Shown here: positions 35,057 to 44,281 of the stretch, piece by piece
How the letters are laid out: every line of letters starts with the position of its first letter
Numbering within the stretch: the stretch's first letter is position 1
From: Caloramator quimbayensis
GTDB taxonomy: Bacteria; Bacillota; Clostridia; Clostridiales; Caloramatoraceae
DNA: 64,000 nt
Reading direction: 5' to 3'
Assembly: GCF_900167605.1 (NCBI RefSeq)
Contig: NZ_FUYH01000009.1
Coordinates: 57,819-121,818 of the forward strand
Program-made: the position numbers and the translations under genes
The notes under the pieces: generated by a model
The model's database searches: none
Told to the model about the DNA's origin: nothing
The model's input: only the letters and a program-made list of their open reading frames with translations

Positions 35057-36241
35057 AACCTACAAAGTAATGCTTTTACCCAATAATAAGCAAAGAACAA
35101 AACTCTTTGAATGTGCAGGTGTTGCAAGGTGGGCTTATAACTTTGCATTAGAACAACAACAAGTTAACTATAAAAATGGTGGTAAATTTTTAGACGATAG
35201 AGTTTTAAGAAAAAGACTAACAGAACTTAAACATAAAGAAGAATACAAATGGTTAAACGACTATTCAAATAATATAACAAAGCAAGCTATAAAAGATGCC
35301 TATATCGCTTATAAGAATTTCTTTGAAGGTCGTACTAAATTTCCAAAGTTTAAATCGAAGAAAAAAAGTAAACAAAGTTTTTATCAAGATACAGATAAAG
35401 TTGTTATAACAGATACTCATGTAAAATTAGAGAAATTAACCTCTTCTAAAAAGAAAAACAAACAAAAGCTAAATTGGGTTAAATTAGCTGAAACAGACAG
35501 AATTCCAATAGGAAAAGGTATTAAGTACTCTAATCCAAGAGTAACATTTGATGGACTAAATTGGTGGTTATCAATAGGAGTAGAAGAAAATTCAAAGCAA
35601 GATAACATTCAATATTCAGAAGGTATAGGAATAGATTTAGGAGTAAAGGATTTAGCTATAGTTAGTACAGGACAGAAGTTTAAGAATATAAACAAGTCAA
35701 GTAAAGTAAAGTAAAGAAACTTGAAAAAAAACTTAAAAGACTGCAAAGGAAACTATCTAAAAAATATGAACTAAATAAAATTCAAACAGAAGGAGGTGAA
35801 TACCGTTACAGAAAGACTAAAAACATTAAAAAGTTAGAGCTTCTTGTTCTAAAAACACAAAGAAGGCTTAAAAACATAAGGCACAACTATATTCATAAGA
35901 TAACTACATCTTTGGTGAGAACCAAACCAGAGTATGTGGTAATGGAAAGCTTAAATACTTGTGGAATGTTAAAAAATAGAAAGCTATCAAAGTCAGTACA
36001 AGAACAAGCTTTCTACGAGTTTAAAAGGCAGATGGAATATAAATGTGAATTAAGTGGAATTAAGTTTATACTTGCAGACAGATTTTACCCTTCAAGCAAA
36101 ACTTGCAGTAGATGTGGTAGTATAAAGGATAATCTATCATTATCAGAAAGAGTTTTTGTATGTGATAAATGTGGCTATGTGATAGACCGAGACTTAAATG
36201 CAAGTATAAATCTTAAAAACTATGGTAAATCAATAGCATAG
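35049..36241 (+). pseudogene. tnpB: TnpB RNA-guided nuclease of IS607, broken by a 5-bp unit insertion
   Basis: TnpB proteins are the RNA-guided RuvC nucleases from which Cas12 evolved. The frame is open to a TAA at 35712-35714 and resumes one base-phase later to 36241. The break is at three tandem GTAAA units (35701-35715); removing one gives a continuous 395-residue protein reading INKSSKVKKLEKKLKRL. Everything else looks healthy: RuvC D in GIDLGVKDLA (about 195), E in VVMESLNTCGM, D in DRDLNASINL, and the zinc ribbon CSRCGS..CDKCGY. The start overlaps the tnpA stop. The first 221 residues alone would lack E, D and the zinc ribbon. Confidence 0.93.
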
Positions 36242-36418
36242 CACAAAACGTTAGCTGTTGATATGTACCCATTCGTTAGTGGGGAATTTAAACCTTTGGA
36301 GTGTCAAACAAACATGAGTAGGTTTATCCGAAAGTGGACACGATGAACAAGGAAGGAAACATAGACTTTACAAGGTTTTATAGATACTTTGTAGAGTTTT
36401 ATAAGTTTTCTGTAACGG
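36242..36418 (+). ncRNA. Probable omega RNA (reRNA) region at the IS607 right end
   Basis: TnpB guide RNAs are transcribed from the 3' end of tnpB and the element's right end, with the guide lying just outside. Here the 177-bp non-coding tail has small stems, CCCA-TTCGTTAG-TGGG at about 36268-36283 and TCC-GAAAGT-GGA, and the text GTTAGTGGGGAATTTAAACC / AACATGAGTAGG typical of such tails. If the boundary is right, the guide would start TAAGATTATGAACAG, that is, the dapH start. Inferred from family knowledge. Confidence 0.55.
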
Positions 36419-36425
36419 TAAGATT

Positions 36426-37148
36426 ATGAACAGAGGTAAAAATTATGATTTAACAAATCCCTATGAAATTGCAAGATATATTAAAGATGCTAAGAAAACT
36501 ACTCCAGTAAGAGCGTACATAGATGGAGACCTTAAAGGAATAGAAGATAATAAAGTTGAGGTTTTTGGAGATAACAGCTTTTACATGGTATTTGGAGAGC
36601 ACAGCGATGTTAATGACTTTATTCAAAACCATAAGGATAAAATCAAGAAATTTAAAATAGATTTTGACAGAAGAAACTCAGCAATACCTATGCTCGATAT
36701 TAGAAACGTAGATGCAAGAATTGAGCCCGGTGCAGTAATAAGAGAAGGGGTTACAATAGGCAAAAATGCAGTTATTATGATGGGAGCGGTTATAAATATA
36801 GGCGCTGAAATAGGTGAAGGCGCTATGATAGATATGAACGCTGTTGTTGGTGCGAGAGGTAAAATAGGCAAAAACGTACACGTTGGAGCTGGTGCAGTTA
36901 TAGCAGGAGTTTTAGAGCCTCCAAGCAGCGAGCCTGTTGTTATTGAGGATGATGTTTTAATAGGTGCTAATGCTGTAGTCCTCGAAGGAGTAAGAGTTGG
37001 AAAGGGTTCTGTAGTTGCTGCAGGTTCAGTTGTTACTGAAAACGTTGAAAGCGGAGTAGTAGTTGCTGGAACCCCAGCTAAGGTTATAAAAAGAGTGGAT
37101 GAAAAAACAAAAAGCAAGACTGAAATACTTGAGGATTTAAGAAAGTAA
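36426..37148 (+). CDS. dapH: Tetrahydrodipicolinate N-acetyltransferase
   Basis: A 240-residue left-handed beta-helix enzyme that acetylates tetrahydrodipicolinate with acetyl-CoA, the first step of the acetyl diaminopimelate branch. Seen: N-terminal DapH_N domain about 1-85 ([20 protein letters not shown]), then hexapeptide repeats ([20 protein letters not shown] onward) to about 205 with an external loop [15 protein letters not shown], and a C-terminal helix. Length normal. The ATG is preceded by GTAACGGTAAGATT, a poor ribosome binding site, because the IS607 element ends 8 nt upstream. Co-functional with dapA, dapB and patA. Confidence 0.96.
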   Translation: MNRGKNYDLTNPYEIARYIKDAKKTTPVRAYIDGDLKGIEDNKVEVFGDNSFYMVFGEHSDVNDFIQNHKDKIKKFKIDFDRRNSAIPMLDIRNVDARIEPGAVIREGVTIGKNAVIMMGAVINIGAEIGEGAMIDMNAVVGARGKIGKNVHVGAGAVIAGVLEPPSSEPVVIEDDVLIGANAVVLEGVRVGKGSVVAAGSVVTENVESGVVVAGTPAKVIKRVDEKTKSKTEILEDLRK

Positions 37149-37178
37149 AAAAGAAAAAGGGAGTGCCTTTTTCGTGAT

Positions 37179-37838
37179 TTATTTAATCACATTTAAGGCA
37201 TCCCCGTCGTTTTCTTCATCCTTTACCATTTCCATCTTTGAAATCGATACTTCATAGGCAGTTCTTTTAACTATACTCTCCTCTGAAAGCTTTTTCTCAT
37301 ATTCTCTGCTTTGTATTCTTCCCCAAAGTTTAACATGGGAGCCGACTTCGAGGATACTCGAGAATTTTGCATTTCTGCCCCAAGCAATAGCCGGTATGTA
37401 ATCGGATTTGTTATAGGGCCTGTTTACAGCAATGAGAAGGTCTGTTATCTCTCTTCCAAAGGGGGTAGTTCTATAATTGGGGGCTTTACATATAAATCCA
37501 TCAAGGAAAATCTGATTAGGACTTTTAGAAATTTCATCGATTTTTCTAACATCTCTTGCAAACACAGTGAGTATAAGTCTGTTTGCCCCATCTAAAAACT
37601 TATTATAAGACCTAAGCTGTCCCTCAATGCTAACGATGCTACCTAAAGAAACGTCGATAACGGATGTAAGCCTCTCAGAAATAGTAATAGGAAGAATATC
37701 TACGGTTTCACTAAGCCTTGGAACCTCAAGCGAAAAATTATAAAACCCTTCCCCAAACATTTCATGGCTGAAGGTAAGATCTGAGGCCACCTTACCCTCA
37801 ATATACACCCTGTTTGTTGCCATTAATTTGTCTTCCAT
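37179..37838 (-). CDS. SSB-like protein with two OB-type domains
   Basis: A 219-residue protein with two tandem halves that each look like a single-stranded-DNA-binding OB fold: residues about 5-95 (NRVYIEGKVASDLTFSHEMF) and about 108-205 (NQIFLDGFICKAPNYRTTPF, with DLLIAVNRPYNKSDYIPAIA, GSHVKLWGRIQSREY). The second half carries clear SSB-type features; the first is diverged. No acidic DDDIPF-like tip. A common clostridial arrangement, distinct from the replication SSB. SD GGGAGAGGG. Single gene, convergent with dapH. Function unknown; ssDNA or RNA binding is inferred. Confidence 0.82.
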   Translation of the reverse strand: MEDKLMATNRVYIEGKVASDLTFSHEMFGEGFYNFSLEVPRLSETVDILPITISERLTSVIDVSLGSIVSIEGQLRSYNKFLDGANRLILTVFARDVRKIDEISKSPNQIFLDGFICKAPNYRTTPFGREITDLLIAVNRPYNKSDYIPAIAWGRNAKFSSILEVGSHVKLWGRIQSREYEKKLSEESIVKRTAYEVSISKMEMVKDEENDGDALNVIK

Positions 37839-37931
37839 TTGCCCATCCCTCTCCCTTCGTACTTTAAAAATAAATTCTAAAATATAAATATTAATCTTAT
37901 AACCAAAATATGTATAATTTTTAAAAAAATA

Positions 37932-38525
37932 TTATATTTTATATCCCAAAATAAGCAAACAAGTCAGTGAGGGTAGATAATAATAAATATCCTGTGAATC
38001 ACCTTTAAATTTTACTGGTTTTTCAAAGGGCTGTATTATTGTATTTGAAAGAGTAAATATAGCTCTTTGAAGGCAATAGCTGAAACTAAGGCCGTCAATA
38101 TCATCTATACTCGATGCTGTAACGGTTGTTCTGCCATTTAATCCATAGGTAATAGGATAAATGTTGTCACATTGAAAATTTATCTTTTGAATAGAATCAG
38201 AATTGAAAATTAAATATCCATTTTCCTTAACATTTTTAATTAGATTTTGTATTTCATCAATTAATTGCGGGCTTTCATATTCAAGTGAAGTTTGAACAAG
38301 TATATCAAATTTTATTTTATCAAGCCTTTTTTCAAGTATATCCTCCCTTGAAATCTCAATTATTATATACTCAGGATTATCATAGAGTATTTTAAAAAAT
38401 TCTATGCTGCTGTCTTGGTTTGTACCTATAATTATGCATTCTTTCTCATACTTCTTTAGTTTCTCGTAAATAATCTCTGCAGTTGAAGATTTACCCTTAC
38501 TTCCAAAAACGCCTATAATGTACAC
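37932..38525 (-). CDS. Truncated Mur-ligase-like ATP-binding protein, about 197 residues
   Basis: Looks like only the central ATP-binding domain of a Mur ligase. The P-loop GVFGSKGKSSTAEIIYEKLK (about 5-24) resembles the G-T-x-G-K-S/T-S/T motif of Mur ligases and FolC, followed by EYIIIEISREDI, the glutamate segment, and FDILVQTSLEYESPQLIDEI. The C-terminal substrate/ATP-closing domain is absent and no remnant follows, and the C-terminus is hydrophobic (YYYLPSLTCLLILGY). The GTG start at 38525 follows GAGGTGAT by 4 nt; an ATG nearer that site is too close. Could be a non-catalytic paralog; function unknown. Confidence 0.72.
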   Translation of the reverse strand: MYIIGVFGSKGKSSTAEIIYEKLKKYEKECIIIGTNQDSSIEFFKILYDNPEYIIIEISREDILEKRLDKIKFDILVQTSLEYESPQLIDEIQNLIKNVKENGYLIFNSDSIQKINFQCDNIYPITYGLNGRTTVTASSIDDIDGLSFSYCLQRAIFTLSNTIIQPFEKPVKFKGDSQDIYYYLPSLTCLLILGYKI

Positions 38526-38700
38526 AAACATCACCTCAAAGCCCTATTTTCTTTTATAGTTTACACTTAAAGAATATTTTATTCATATTATTCTAATATT
38601 CCCAACAAATTACTTACATAGATTTTAATTATTTGTACAAATTAATATTACAAAGCAATAAAATTCCCCATGGAAAAACTAATCTAAAGGAGGAATAAAT

Positions 38701-38943
38701 ATGGCAGCAGGTCAAAGCGGTTCAGGAAGAACACAGCTTGTACCAGAAGTACATATGCTTCTTGATAACATGAAGTATGAAATAGCTCAGGAGCTTGCAA
38801 TCCCTGTACACCAAGGTTCCGAAGACTATTGGGGAAATATATCTTCAAGGGATTGCGGCAGAGTCGGCGGCACAATGGTTAGAAGGATGATAAATCTTGC
38901 TGAACAGGAAATTTTAAATGGAAAAAGACCTGAGAAAATTTAA
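38701..38943 (+). CDS. Alpha/beta-type small acid-soluble spore protein
   Basis: An 80-residue major-type SASP. Seen: VPEVHMLLDNMKYEIAQELA with the GPR cleavage motif (E-I-A-x-E-L), then GNISSRDCGRVGGTMVRRMI, the G-x-V-G-G-x-M DNA-binding motif. SD AAAGGAGG 7 nt upstream. Own terminator just downstream. Expected to be made in the forespore under SigG; no clear SigG box was identified. Confidence 0.94.
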   Translation: MAAGQSGSGRTQLVPEVHMLLDNMKYEIAQELAIPVHQGSEDYWGNISSRDCGRVGGTMVRRMINLAEQEILNGKRPEKI

Positions 38944-38963
38944 AACCCCTATTAGGGGTTTTT
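38944..38963 (+). terminator. Terminator of the spore-protein gene
   Basis: AACCCCTATTAGGGGTTTTT: AACCCC pairs with GGGGTT around TATTA, then TTTTTC, directly at the stop codon. Confidence 0.9.
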
Positions 38964-39026
38964 CTTGATATTTTTTTAAAATTACTGTTATAATATAAAA
39001 TAAAGATTCTCTATGGAGGTATGAAA

Positions 39027-39551
39027 ATGTTCAAAGATTCTGCAGAACTTGCGGAAAATAAACTTCTTATTTTATATATATTAAATAATATAAATATGCC
39101 AATCTCTAACTCCGATATAACTCATATAATACTTGAGAATAATCTTATAAATTACTTTGCACTTCAGCAGTACTTATCCGAACTTATTGAAAGTAATTTT
39201 ATTCGTGATGAAAAAGCGGACAAGCGCCATTCTTTAAGCATTACAAAGGAAGGTAAAAAAACTCTCGATTTATTTATTAATAGAATACCAGATAAGAAAA
39301 AGCATATAATCGATGAGTATATAAACCGCCACTTAAACGAAATAAAAAAAGAAGTAGAAAGCATAGCCGAATATCTTCCCTATTTGAATGATAAATTTAT
39401 AGTAAATTTAAAGCTTAAAGAAGGAGACAAATTGTTAATAGAACTTAAGATTACTGCAGATTCAAATTCAGAGGCAAATAATATTTGCAAGAAATGGAAA
39501 AACAATTCATCGGAATTATATGAAAAAATAATTAACACAATTAAATCTTAG
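39027..39551 (+). CDS. DUF4364-family protein (winged-helix-like)
   Basis: A 174-residue member of DUF4364, a conserved clostridial family with a winged-helix N-terminus, probably a DNA-binding regulator. Seen: ENKLLILYILNNINMPISNS, LINYFALQQYLSELIESNFI and a wing-like RHSLSITKEGKKTLDLFINR (about 70-89); the C-terminal half is a helical/beta domain with DKFIVNLKLKEGDKLLIELK. GGAGG stands 7 nt before ATG 39027; the ATG six bases earlier is too close to it. Lone gene after the SASP terminator. Target unknown. Confidence 0.83.
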   Translation: MFKDSAELAENKLLILYILNNINMPISNSDITHIILENNLINYFALQQYLSELIESNFIRDEKADKRHSLSITKEGKKTLDLFINRIPDKKKHIIDEYINRHLNEIKKEVESIAEYLPYLNDKFIVNLKLKEGDKLLIELKITADSNSEANNICKKWKNNSSELYEKIINTIKS

Positions 39552-39697
39552 GCTTTACCGCCCATCTATTAAGAGCATAGCGTTAATGTAGCCTCTTAAA
39601 ATGCTGTTTTTAGCCGCTCTAACAACTTCTCCATCTCAGGTGCCAGGTACCGAAGGCGGAGAAGTTCATATATTAGTGGTATTAAATATACAAACAG
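39552..39697. repeat. Gene-free strip with a hairpin remnant
   Basis: No gene. At 39624-39666 AACTTCTCC pairs with GGAGAAGTT around CTCAGGTGCCAGGTACC, a GGTGCC-type sequence seen in many dispersed clostridial repeats. It has no T-run and is probably a repeat remnant. An upstream segment, GTTAATGTAGCCTCTTAAAAT, shows no fold. Confidence 0.45.
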
Positions 39698-39723
39698 GCC
39701 GCCTGCTTAAAATTGCAGGCGGC
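39698..39723. terminator. Bidirectional-looking terminator
   Basis: GCCGCCTGC, 8-nt loop, GCAGGCGGC. The plus strand continues TTCTGCTTCTTTT; it could serve the DUF4364 gene and, on the minus strand, the small gene at 39751. Confidence 0.7.
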
Positions 39724-39750
39724 TTCTGCTTCTTTTAGATTTAAAATTCT

Positions 39751-39942
39751 CTATTTCAGTATCTCGTCCAAAAGTTCTTCACTATTAAGACTTAGCTCCA
39801 TTTTCTTAGCCATCTTTGTATATGCATCACAAATTTCCTTCGCAAATTTAACCGTGCTCTTTGGAAGTCTATCCTCAAATTTAATAGATAGATAATAAAA
39901 ACGCTGCGCCATCTTGACCTTATTGTAAATCTCACTATTCAA
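39751..39942 (-). CDS. Small unknown protein, 63 residues (TTG start)
   Basis: Not recognised. Helical, K/E-rich, with AQRFYYLSIKFEDRLPKSTV and a C-terminal LNSEELLDEILK. No signal or membrane segment. GGGGGAT precedes the TTG at 39942 by 5 nt, and a strong hairpin follows the stop by 28 nt; both support a real gene. Convergent to DUF4364, upstream of folC. Confidence 0.55.
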   Translation of the reverse strand: MNSEIYNKVKMAQRFYYLSIKFEDRLPKSTVKFAKEICDAYTKMAKKMELSLNSEELLDEILK

Positions 39943-40024
39943 AACTTATCCCCCATAAAAATGCTTATATAGTAGTATATTTAGTGAGATTTTAAAAAAT
40001 ACAATTTTTTAAGAACTTCAAAAA

Positions 40025-41317
40025 TTATTGAATTTTACCTTTTAAAATGCTTCTAACTCTTCCTATCATGTAGAGGGAGCCGCAGAAAAGCAGAACCTCA
40101 TCATCCTTTATAGAGTTTAACCCCTTCTCTGCTGCATCCTCTATACTTTGTGCAGCTACAGCCTCTTTACCTAAACCTTTTATAACATGCTCAAGCTCTG
40201 ATGCTGAAAGAGCCCTTGGGCTGTCAGGTTCTGCAGTTATGAAAGTATCGCAAACCTCACAAAGCTTCTCTATCATTTTTGTATATTCCTTATCCCTGAG
40301 CATCCCGCAAACTGCAACTATTTTTTTCCCTTTAAAATAATATTTTAATGCTTCAGTAAGACTCTCTATCCCTTCTATGTTGTGGCCTCCATCAAGTACT
40401 ATATACGGTGATTTTGAAATTACTTCAAACCTTCCTGCCCATCTTGCCCCTTCTAATCCTTCATATATTGAAGAATCATCTATTTTGTATCCTTCTATTC
40501 TTAAAGCTTCTATAGCATATAGAGCCGTTAGTGCATTTTTAACCTGATGCTCACCGAGCATATTTATTTTTAAATCCTTATAACTTCTAAGCCAATATGT
40601 ATCAAAAATTATTCCATCTATATCGTTTCTTTTAATGTCGTATTGTATATCTTCAACTAAATATATCTTAGAATTTTTATTCATAGCAACGTCAAATAGT
40701 GTGAACAATGCTTCTTTATTTTGGGGGTAAATAACAACAGGCCTTCTCTCTTTTATTATACCTGCCTTTTCAAAGGCGATTTTAGAAAGTGTATCTCCAA
40801 GCACATTCATATGATCATAGCTTATGCTCGTTATAACTGAAAGTATTGGATTTACAACGTTTGTAGCATCAAACCTTCCTCCAAGTCCAACCTCAAGCAC
40901 AACAAAGTCAACATTTTTTTCTTTAAAATACTTAAAAGCACAGGCAGTTATTATCTCAAACTCAGTAGGTCTTTCATATCCTTCTTCAACAACCTTTTCA
41001 ACTAAAGGCTTTATTCTTGCAACTAAATCTGCTACTTCCTCTTCTTCTATTTCTTTATCGTTTATCTTTATTCTCTCTGTAAATCTTTCTATGTAAGGAG
41101 ATGTATATATCCCAACCCTGTATCCCTGACATTTTAGTATTGAGGATATAAATGTAACCGTTGACCCTTTACCGTTTGTCCCGCCTACATGTATTATATT
41201 TAAATAATTCTGAGGATTTCCTAAAAGCTCGCAAAGCCTTTTTATCCTGTCAAGTCCAAGATTCATTGCAAACTTTCCTGTACTTTCTATATATTCTATT
41301 GCCTCAGTAAAGTTCAT
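40025..41317 (-). CDS. folC: Bifunctional folylpolyglutamate/dihydrofolate synthase
   Basis: A 430-residue Mur-ligase-fold enzyme that adds glutamates to folates. Seen: N-terminal YIESTGKFAMNLGLDRIKRL, P-loop GGTNGKGSTVTFISSILK (about 42-59), YTSPYIERFTERIKIND, the conserved EVGLGGRFDATNVV, and SYDHMNVLGDTLSKIAFEKA, followed by the C-terminal domain with LDGGHNIEGIESL and CGMLRDKEYTKM. Full length. SD GACGAGGTG. It lies downstream of valS on the same strand, separated by a terminator. Confidence 0.96.
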   Translation of the reverse strand: MNFTEAIEYIESTGKFAMNLGLDRIKRLCELLGNPQNYLNIIHVGGTNGKGSTVTFISSILKCQGYRVGIYTSPYIERFTERIKINDKEIEEEEVADLVARIKPLVEKVVEEGYERPTEFEIITACAFKYFKEKNVDFVVLEVGLGGRFDATNVVNPILSVITSISYDHMNVLGDTLSKIAFEKAGIIKERRPVVIYPQNKEALFTLFDVAMNKNSKIYLVEDIQYDIKRNDIDGIIFDTYWLRSYKDLKINMLGEHQVKNALTALYAIEALRIEGYKIDDSSIYEGLEGARWAGRFEVISKSPYIVLDGGHNIEGIESLTEALKYYFKGKKIVAVCGMLRDKEYTKMIEKLCEVCDTFITAEPDSPRALSASELEHVIKGLGKEAVAAQSIEDAAEKGLNSIKDDEVLLFCGSLYMIGRVRSILKGKIQ

Positions 41318-41356
41318 AGTACACCTCGTCTTATATCTATATTCATACTTTATAAA

Positions 41357-41393
41357 CAGCCCTAAACTGCAAATTATTTGCAGTTTAGGGGCT
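41357..41393 (-). terminator. Terminator after valS
   Basis: Minus strand: AGCCCCTAAACTGCAAA, short loop, TTTGCAGTTTAGGGCT, then GTTTATAAAG. A strong stem of about 15 bp, 11 nt after the valS stop codon, separating valS from folC. Confidence 0.82.
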
Positions 41394-41403
41394 TTATTAA
41401 TTT

Positions 41404-44055
41404 TTATATTAATGCATTAATTCTTTCTATTATTTTATCGAGCATTTCCTGATATTTTGCCTGTTTCTCCTTCTCTTCCTCTATAACATTCTTTGGAGCT
41501 TTTGATATAAATCCTTCATTTGAAAGCTTTTTAACTACTCTTTCAACTTCTTTTTCGTATTTTTCCTTTTCCTTCAAAAGCCTTTCTATTTCCTTTTCCT
41601 TGTCTATTAAATCCTCAAGAGGAAGGAATATTTCAATACCTGGTACAACAGCAGATACTGCATCCTTTGGAATATCCTCTCTTTTTACAAAGGCTGTTCC
41701 GGAGGCAAAGGCAAGCTTCTCAAAATACATACTTCCTTCTTCAAGGGACGATTTAATCTCATCGTTTGAAGGTATAAGAAGAATTTTAGCCCTTCTATTG
41801 TTTGGAACGTTCATCTCTGTTCTTATGTTTCTAACAGACCTTATAACATCTATTACATACTGCATCATCTTCTCGTCTTTATCAAAACTTCTATCCTTTG
41901 AATACTCAGGCCATCTTGAAATCGTAATGGAGCTTTCTTCTCCCTCAAGATGAGTATAAATTTCTTCAGTAATAAATGGCATAAAAGGATGTAAAAGCTT
42001 TAAGCTGTCCCTTAAAACCTCAACTAATGTCATTTGTGCAGCAGCTTTATCTTTTTCATCTTCACCATAGAGTCTTGGCTTTACAAGTTCTATATACCAG
42101 TCGCAAACTTCTGACCATATAAAATCATAAATCTTTTGTGCTGCAATTCCAAGCTCAAACTTGTTAAGGTTTTCAGTAACTTCCGCTATTATATTGTTAA
42201 GCCTTGAAAGTATCCACCTGTCTGCTGAGTTTCTAATTTCATCAATGCTTCCCTTATATTTATCTATAAGGCTTTCATCAAGATTCATAAATACAAATCT
42301 TGAAGCATTCCAAATTTTATTCGCAAAGTTTCTTGAAGCTTCAACCCTTTCCATATAGAATCTCATATCATTTCCCGGGGAATTTCCTGTTATAAGGGTA
42401 AATCTTAGTGCATCAGCACCGTATTTTTCTATTATTTCAAGAGGGTCGATTCCATTGCCAAGAGACTTTGACATCTTTCTTCCCTGAGAGTCTCTAACTA
42501 TTCCATGAACAAAAACATATTTAAAAGGTATCTCCTTCATCTGGTCAACTCCTGAGAATATCATCCTCGCAATCCAGAAGAATATAATATCATATCCTGT
42601 AACAAGAACGCTTGTTGGATAGAAATATTCAAGATCCTCAGTCTTATCAGGCCATCCTAAGGTTGAGAAAGGCCAAAGTGCAGAACTGAACCAGGTATCA
42701 AGTACATTTTCATCCTGTTTTAGATTATTAGAGCTGCATTTTGTACATCCCTTTGGCTCATCGGTGGATACTATAATCTCACCGCAGTCCTGACAATACC
42801 ATACAGGTATTCTGTGCCCCCACCACAGCTGCCTTGATATACACCAGTCCTGTATATTTTCCATCCAGTTAAAATAAATCTTTGCAAATCTTTCTGGAAC
42901 AAACTGTATTTTCCCTTCCTTAACAACCTCTATTGCAGGCTCTGCCAAAGGCTTCATCTTAACAAACCATTGTTTTGATAAAAGAGGTTCAACAACTGTA
43001 CCGCATCTGTCGTGGCAGCCTACATTATGGTTTAAATCCTCTATTTTAACAAGAAGGTCAAGTTCTTTTAAATCTTCAACTATAGCGACTCTTGCCTCAT
43101 ATCTGTCCATTCCTTCATATTTTCCTGATAGAGAACTCATAGTTCCATTCTCATTAATAACAACAACCTGCTCGAGGTTATGGCGTACTCCAACTTCAAA
43201 GTCGTTAGGATCATGAGCTGGGGTAATCTTAACAGCACCTGTTCCAAATTCCATCTCAACATATTCATCTGCAACTATAGGAATTTCTCTATTCATAAGA
43301 GGAAGTATTGCCGTCTTTCCAATAAGATGTTTATATCTCTCATCCTCAGGATGAACTGCAATAGCTGTATCTCCAAGCATTGTTTCAGGTCTTGTAGTTG
43401 CAACTATTATATATTCGCCGCTGTCCTTTACAGGATATTTAATATGCCAAAGATTTCCACTTTTCTCGCTGTACTCTATTTCAGCATCAGATAAAGCTGT
43501 CATACATCTTGGGCACCAGTTTATAATCCTTTTTCCCTGATAAATCAGGCCTCTGTTATATAGCCTTACAAATACTTCCCTTACAGCTCTGTTAAGTCCC
43601 TCATCCATTGTAAATCTTTCTCGGCTCCAGTCGCAGGAAGCTCCCATCTTCATTAGCTGCTCCCTTATTCTCGCCCTGTATTTATGTGTCCAATCCCATA
43701 CCTTTTCAAGGAATGCTTCCCTTCCTATTTCCTTTTTATATATTCCCTGCTTTAAAAGCTCGTTTTCAACCTTAACCTCCGTTGCTATGCTCGCATGATC
43801 CTCTCCCGGAAGCCATAGGGTAGAATAACCTTGCATTCGTTTCCATCTTATTAGTATATCCTGAAGAGTGTTATCGAGGGCGTGACCCATATGAAGCTGT
43901 CCTGTTATATTTGGAGGCGGTATAACTATTGTAAAGGGCTCCTTATTTTTATCTATTTTGGGAGTAAAATATCCCTTCTCAATCCATTTGTTATATAATC
44001 TTTCTTCAAAATCTTTAGGATTATAGGTTTTTGACAGATTCCTGCTATCTTCCAT
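41404..44055 (-). CDS. valS: Valine-tRNA ligase
   Basis: An 883-residue class I synthetase with a CP1 editing domain. Seen: signature [19 protein letters not shown] (HMGH at about 50), editing domain about 190-350 ([18 protein letters not shown]), [22 protein letters not shown] at about 523 ([14 protein letters not shown]), anticodon-binding domain from about 610, and a C-terminal coiled coil about 815-883 ([20 protein letters not shown]). The zinc-ribbon-like CQDCGE..CTKCSS is present. Full length. SD AGGAGG. Controlled through the Val T-box, with a small membrane-protein gene in between. Confidence 0.98.
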   Translation of the reverse strand: MEDSRNLSKTYNPKDFEERLYNKWIEKGYFTPKIDKNKEPFTIVIPPPNITGQLHMGHALDNTLQDILIRWKRMQGYSTLWLPGEDHASIATEVKVENELLKQGIYKKEIGREAFLEKVWDWTHKYRARIREQLMKMGASCDWSRERFTMDEGLNRAVREVFVRLYNRGLIYQGKRIINWCPRCMTALSDAEIEYSEKSGNLWHIKYPVKDSGEYIIVATTRPETMLGDTAIAVHPEDERYKHLIGKTAILPLMNREIPIVADEYVEMEFGTGAVKITPAHDPNDFEVGVRHNLEQVVVINENGTMSSLSGKYEGMDRYEARVAIVEDLKELDLLVKIEDLNHNVGCHDRCGTVVEPLLSKQWFVKMKPLAEPAIEVVKEGKIQFVPERFAKIYFNWMENIQDWCISRQLWWGHRIPVWYCQDCGEIIVSTDEPKGCTKCSSNNLKQDENVLDTWFSSALWPFSTLGWPDKTEDLEYFYPTSVLVTGYDIIFFWIARMIFSGVDQMKEIPFKYVFVHGIVRDSQGRKMSKSLGNGIDPLEIIEKYGADALRFTLITGNSPGNDMRFYMERVEASRNFANKIWNASRFVFMNLDESLIDKYKGSIDEIRNSADRWILSRLNNIIAEVTENLNKFELGIAAQKIYDFIWSEVCDWYIELVKPRLYGEDEKDKAAAQMTLVEVLRDSLKLLHPFMPFITEEIYTHLEGEESSITISRWPEYSKDRSFDKDEKMMQYVIDVIRSVRNIRTEMNVPNNRRAKILLIPSNDEIKSSLEEGSMYFEKLAFASGTAFVKREDIPKDAVSAVVPGIEIFLPLEDLIDKEKEIERLLKEKEKYEKEVERVVKKLSNEGFISKAPKNVIEEEKEKQAKYQEMLDKIIERINALI

Positions 44056-44066
44056 TTTTATTCCTC

Positions 44067-44252
44067 CTAAAATATTTTTAGTATTCTAAAAAAGCCTATA
44101 CATGCAATTACAAGTCCTATAAGCTTTATTATTATTAGTTTAAAATCATCTTCTCTGATTTTAAAAAATTTTAATATATACTTTGCAACATATACTATTA
44201 TGCTTCCAAACAATGCGAAAAATAGACTTACCCCATCAACTCTTGAAAGCAT
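44067..44252 (-). CDS. Small two-span membrane protein between the Val T-box and valS, 61 residues
   Basis: Not recognised. Residues about 8-28 ([20 protein letters not shown]) and about 42-60 ([20 protein letters not shown]) are membrane spans joined by a polar loop [10 protein letters not shown]. Start ATG 44252 with GGAGGTG 6 nt upstream, a stronger site than that of valS; five codons further up are in frame but less likely. It begins about 30 nt after the T-box terminator, so read-through of the leader controls it and valS together. No Cys or metal motif. Confidence 0.7.
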   Translation of the reverse strand: MLSRVDGVSLFFALFGSIIVYVAKYILKFFKIREDDFKLIIIKLIGLVIACIGFFRILKIF

Positions 44253-44281
44253 GTTTATCACCTCCAAACTTAAAAAGGCAT

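Larger units (their letters stand above)
34393..36418 (+). mobile_element. IS607-family insertion element (decayed), between patA and dapH
   Basis: About 2.0 kb, containing a serine-recombinase tnpA remnant, an overlapping tnpB remnant and a structured 3' tail, the standard IS607 order. No terminal inverted repeats or clear target duplication, as expected for this family. The right boundary is placed at the GG of AACGG (36417-36418), eight nt before the dapH start. The left boundary is uncertain: either the GG at 34414-34415 or further left near 34362. Both genes are broken, so autonomous movement is unlikely. It separates dapH from its operon. Confidence 0.85.
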
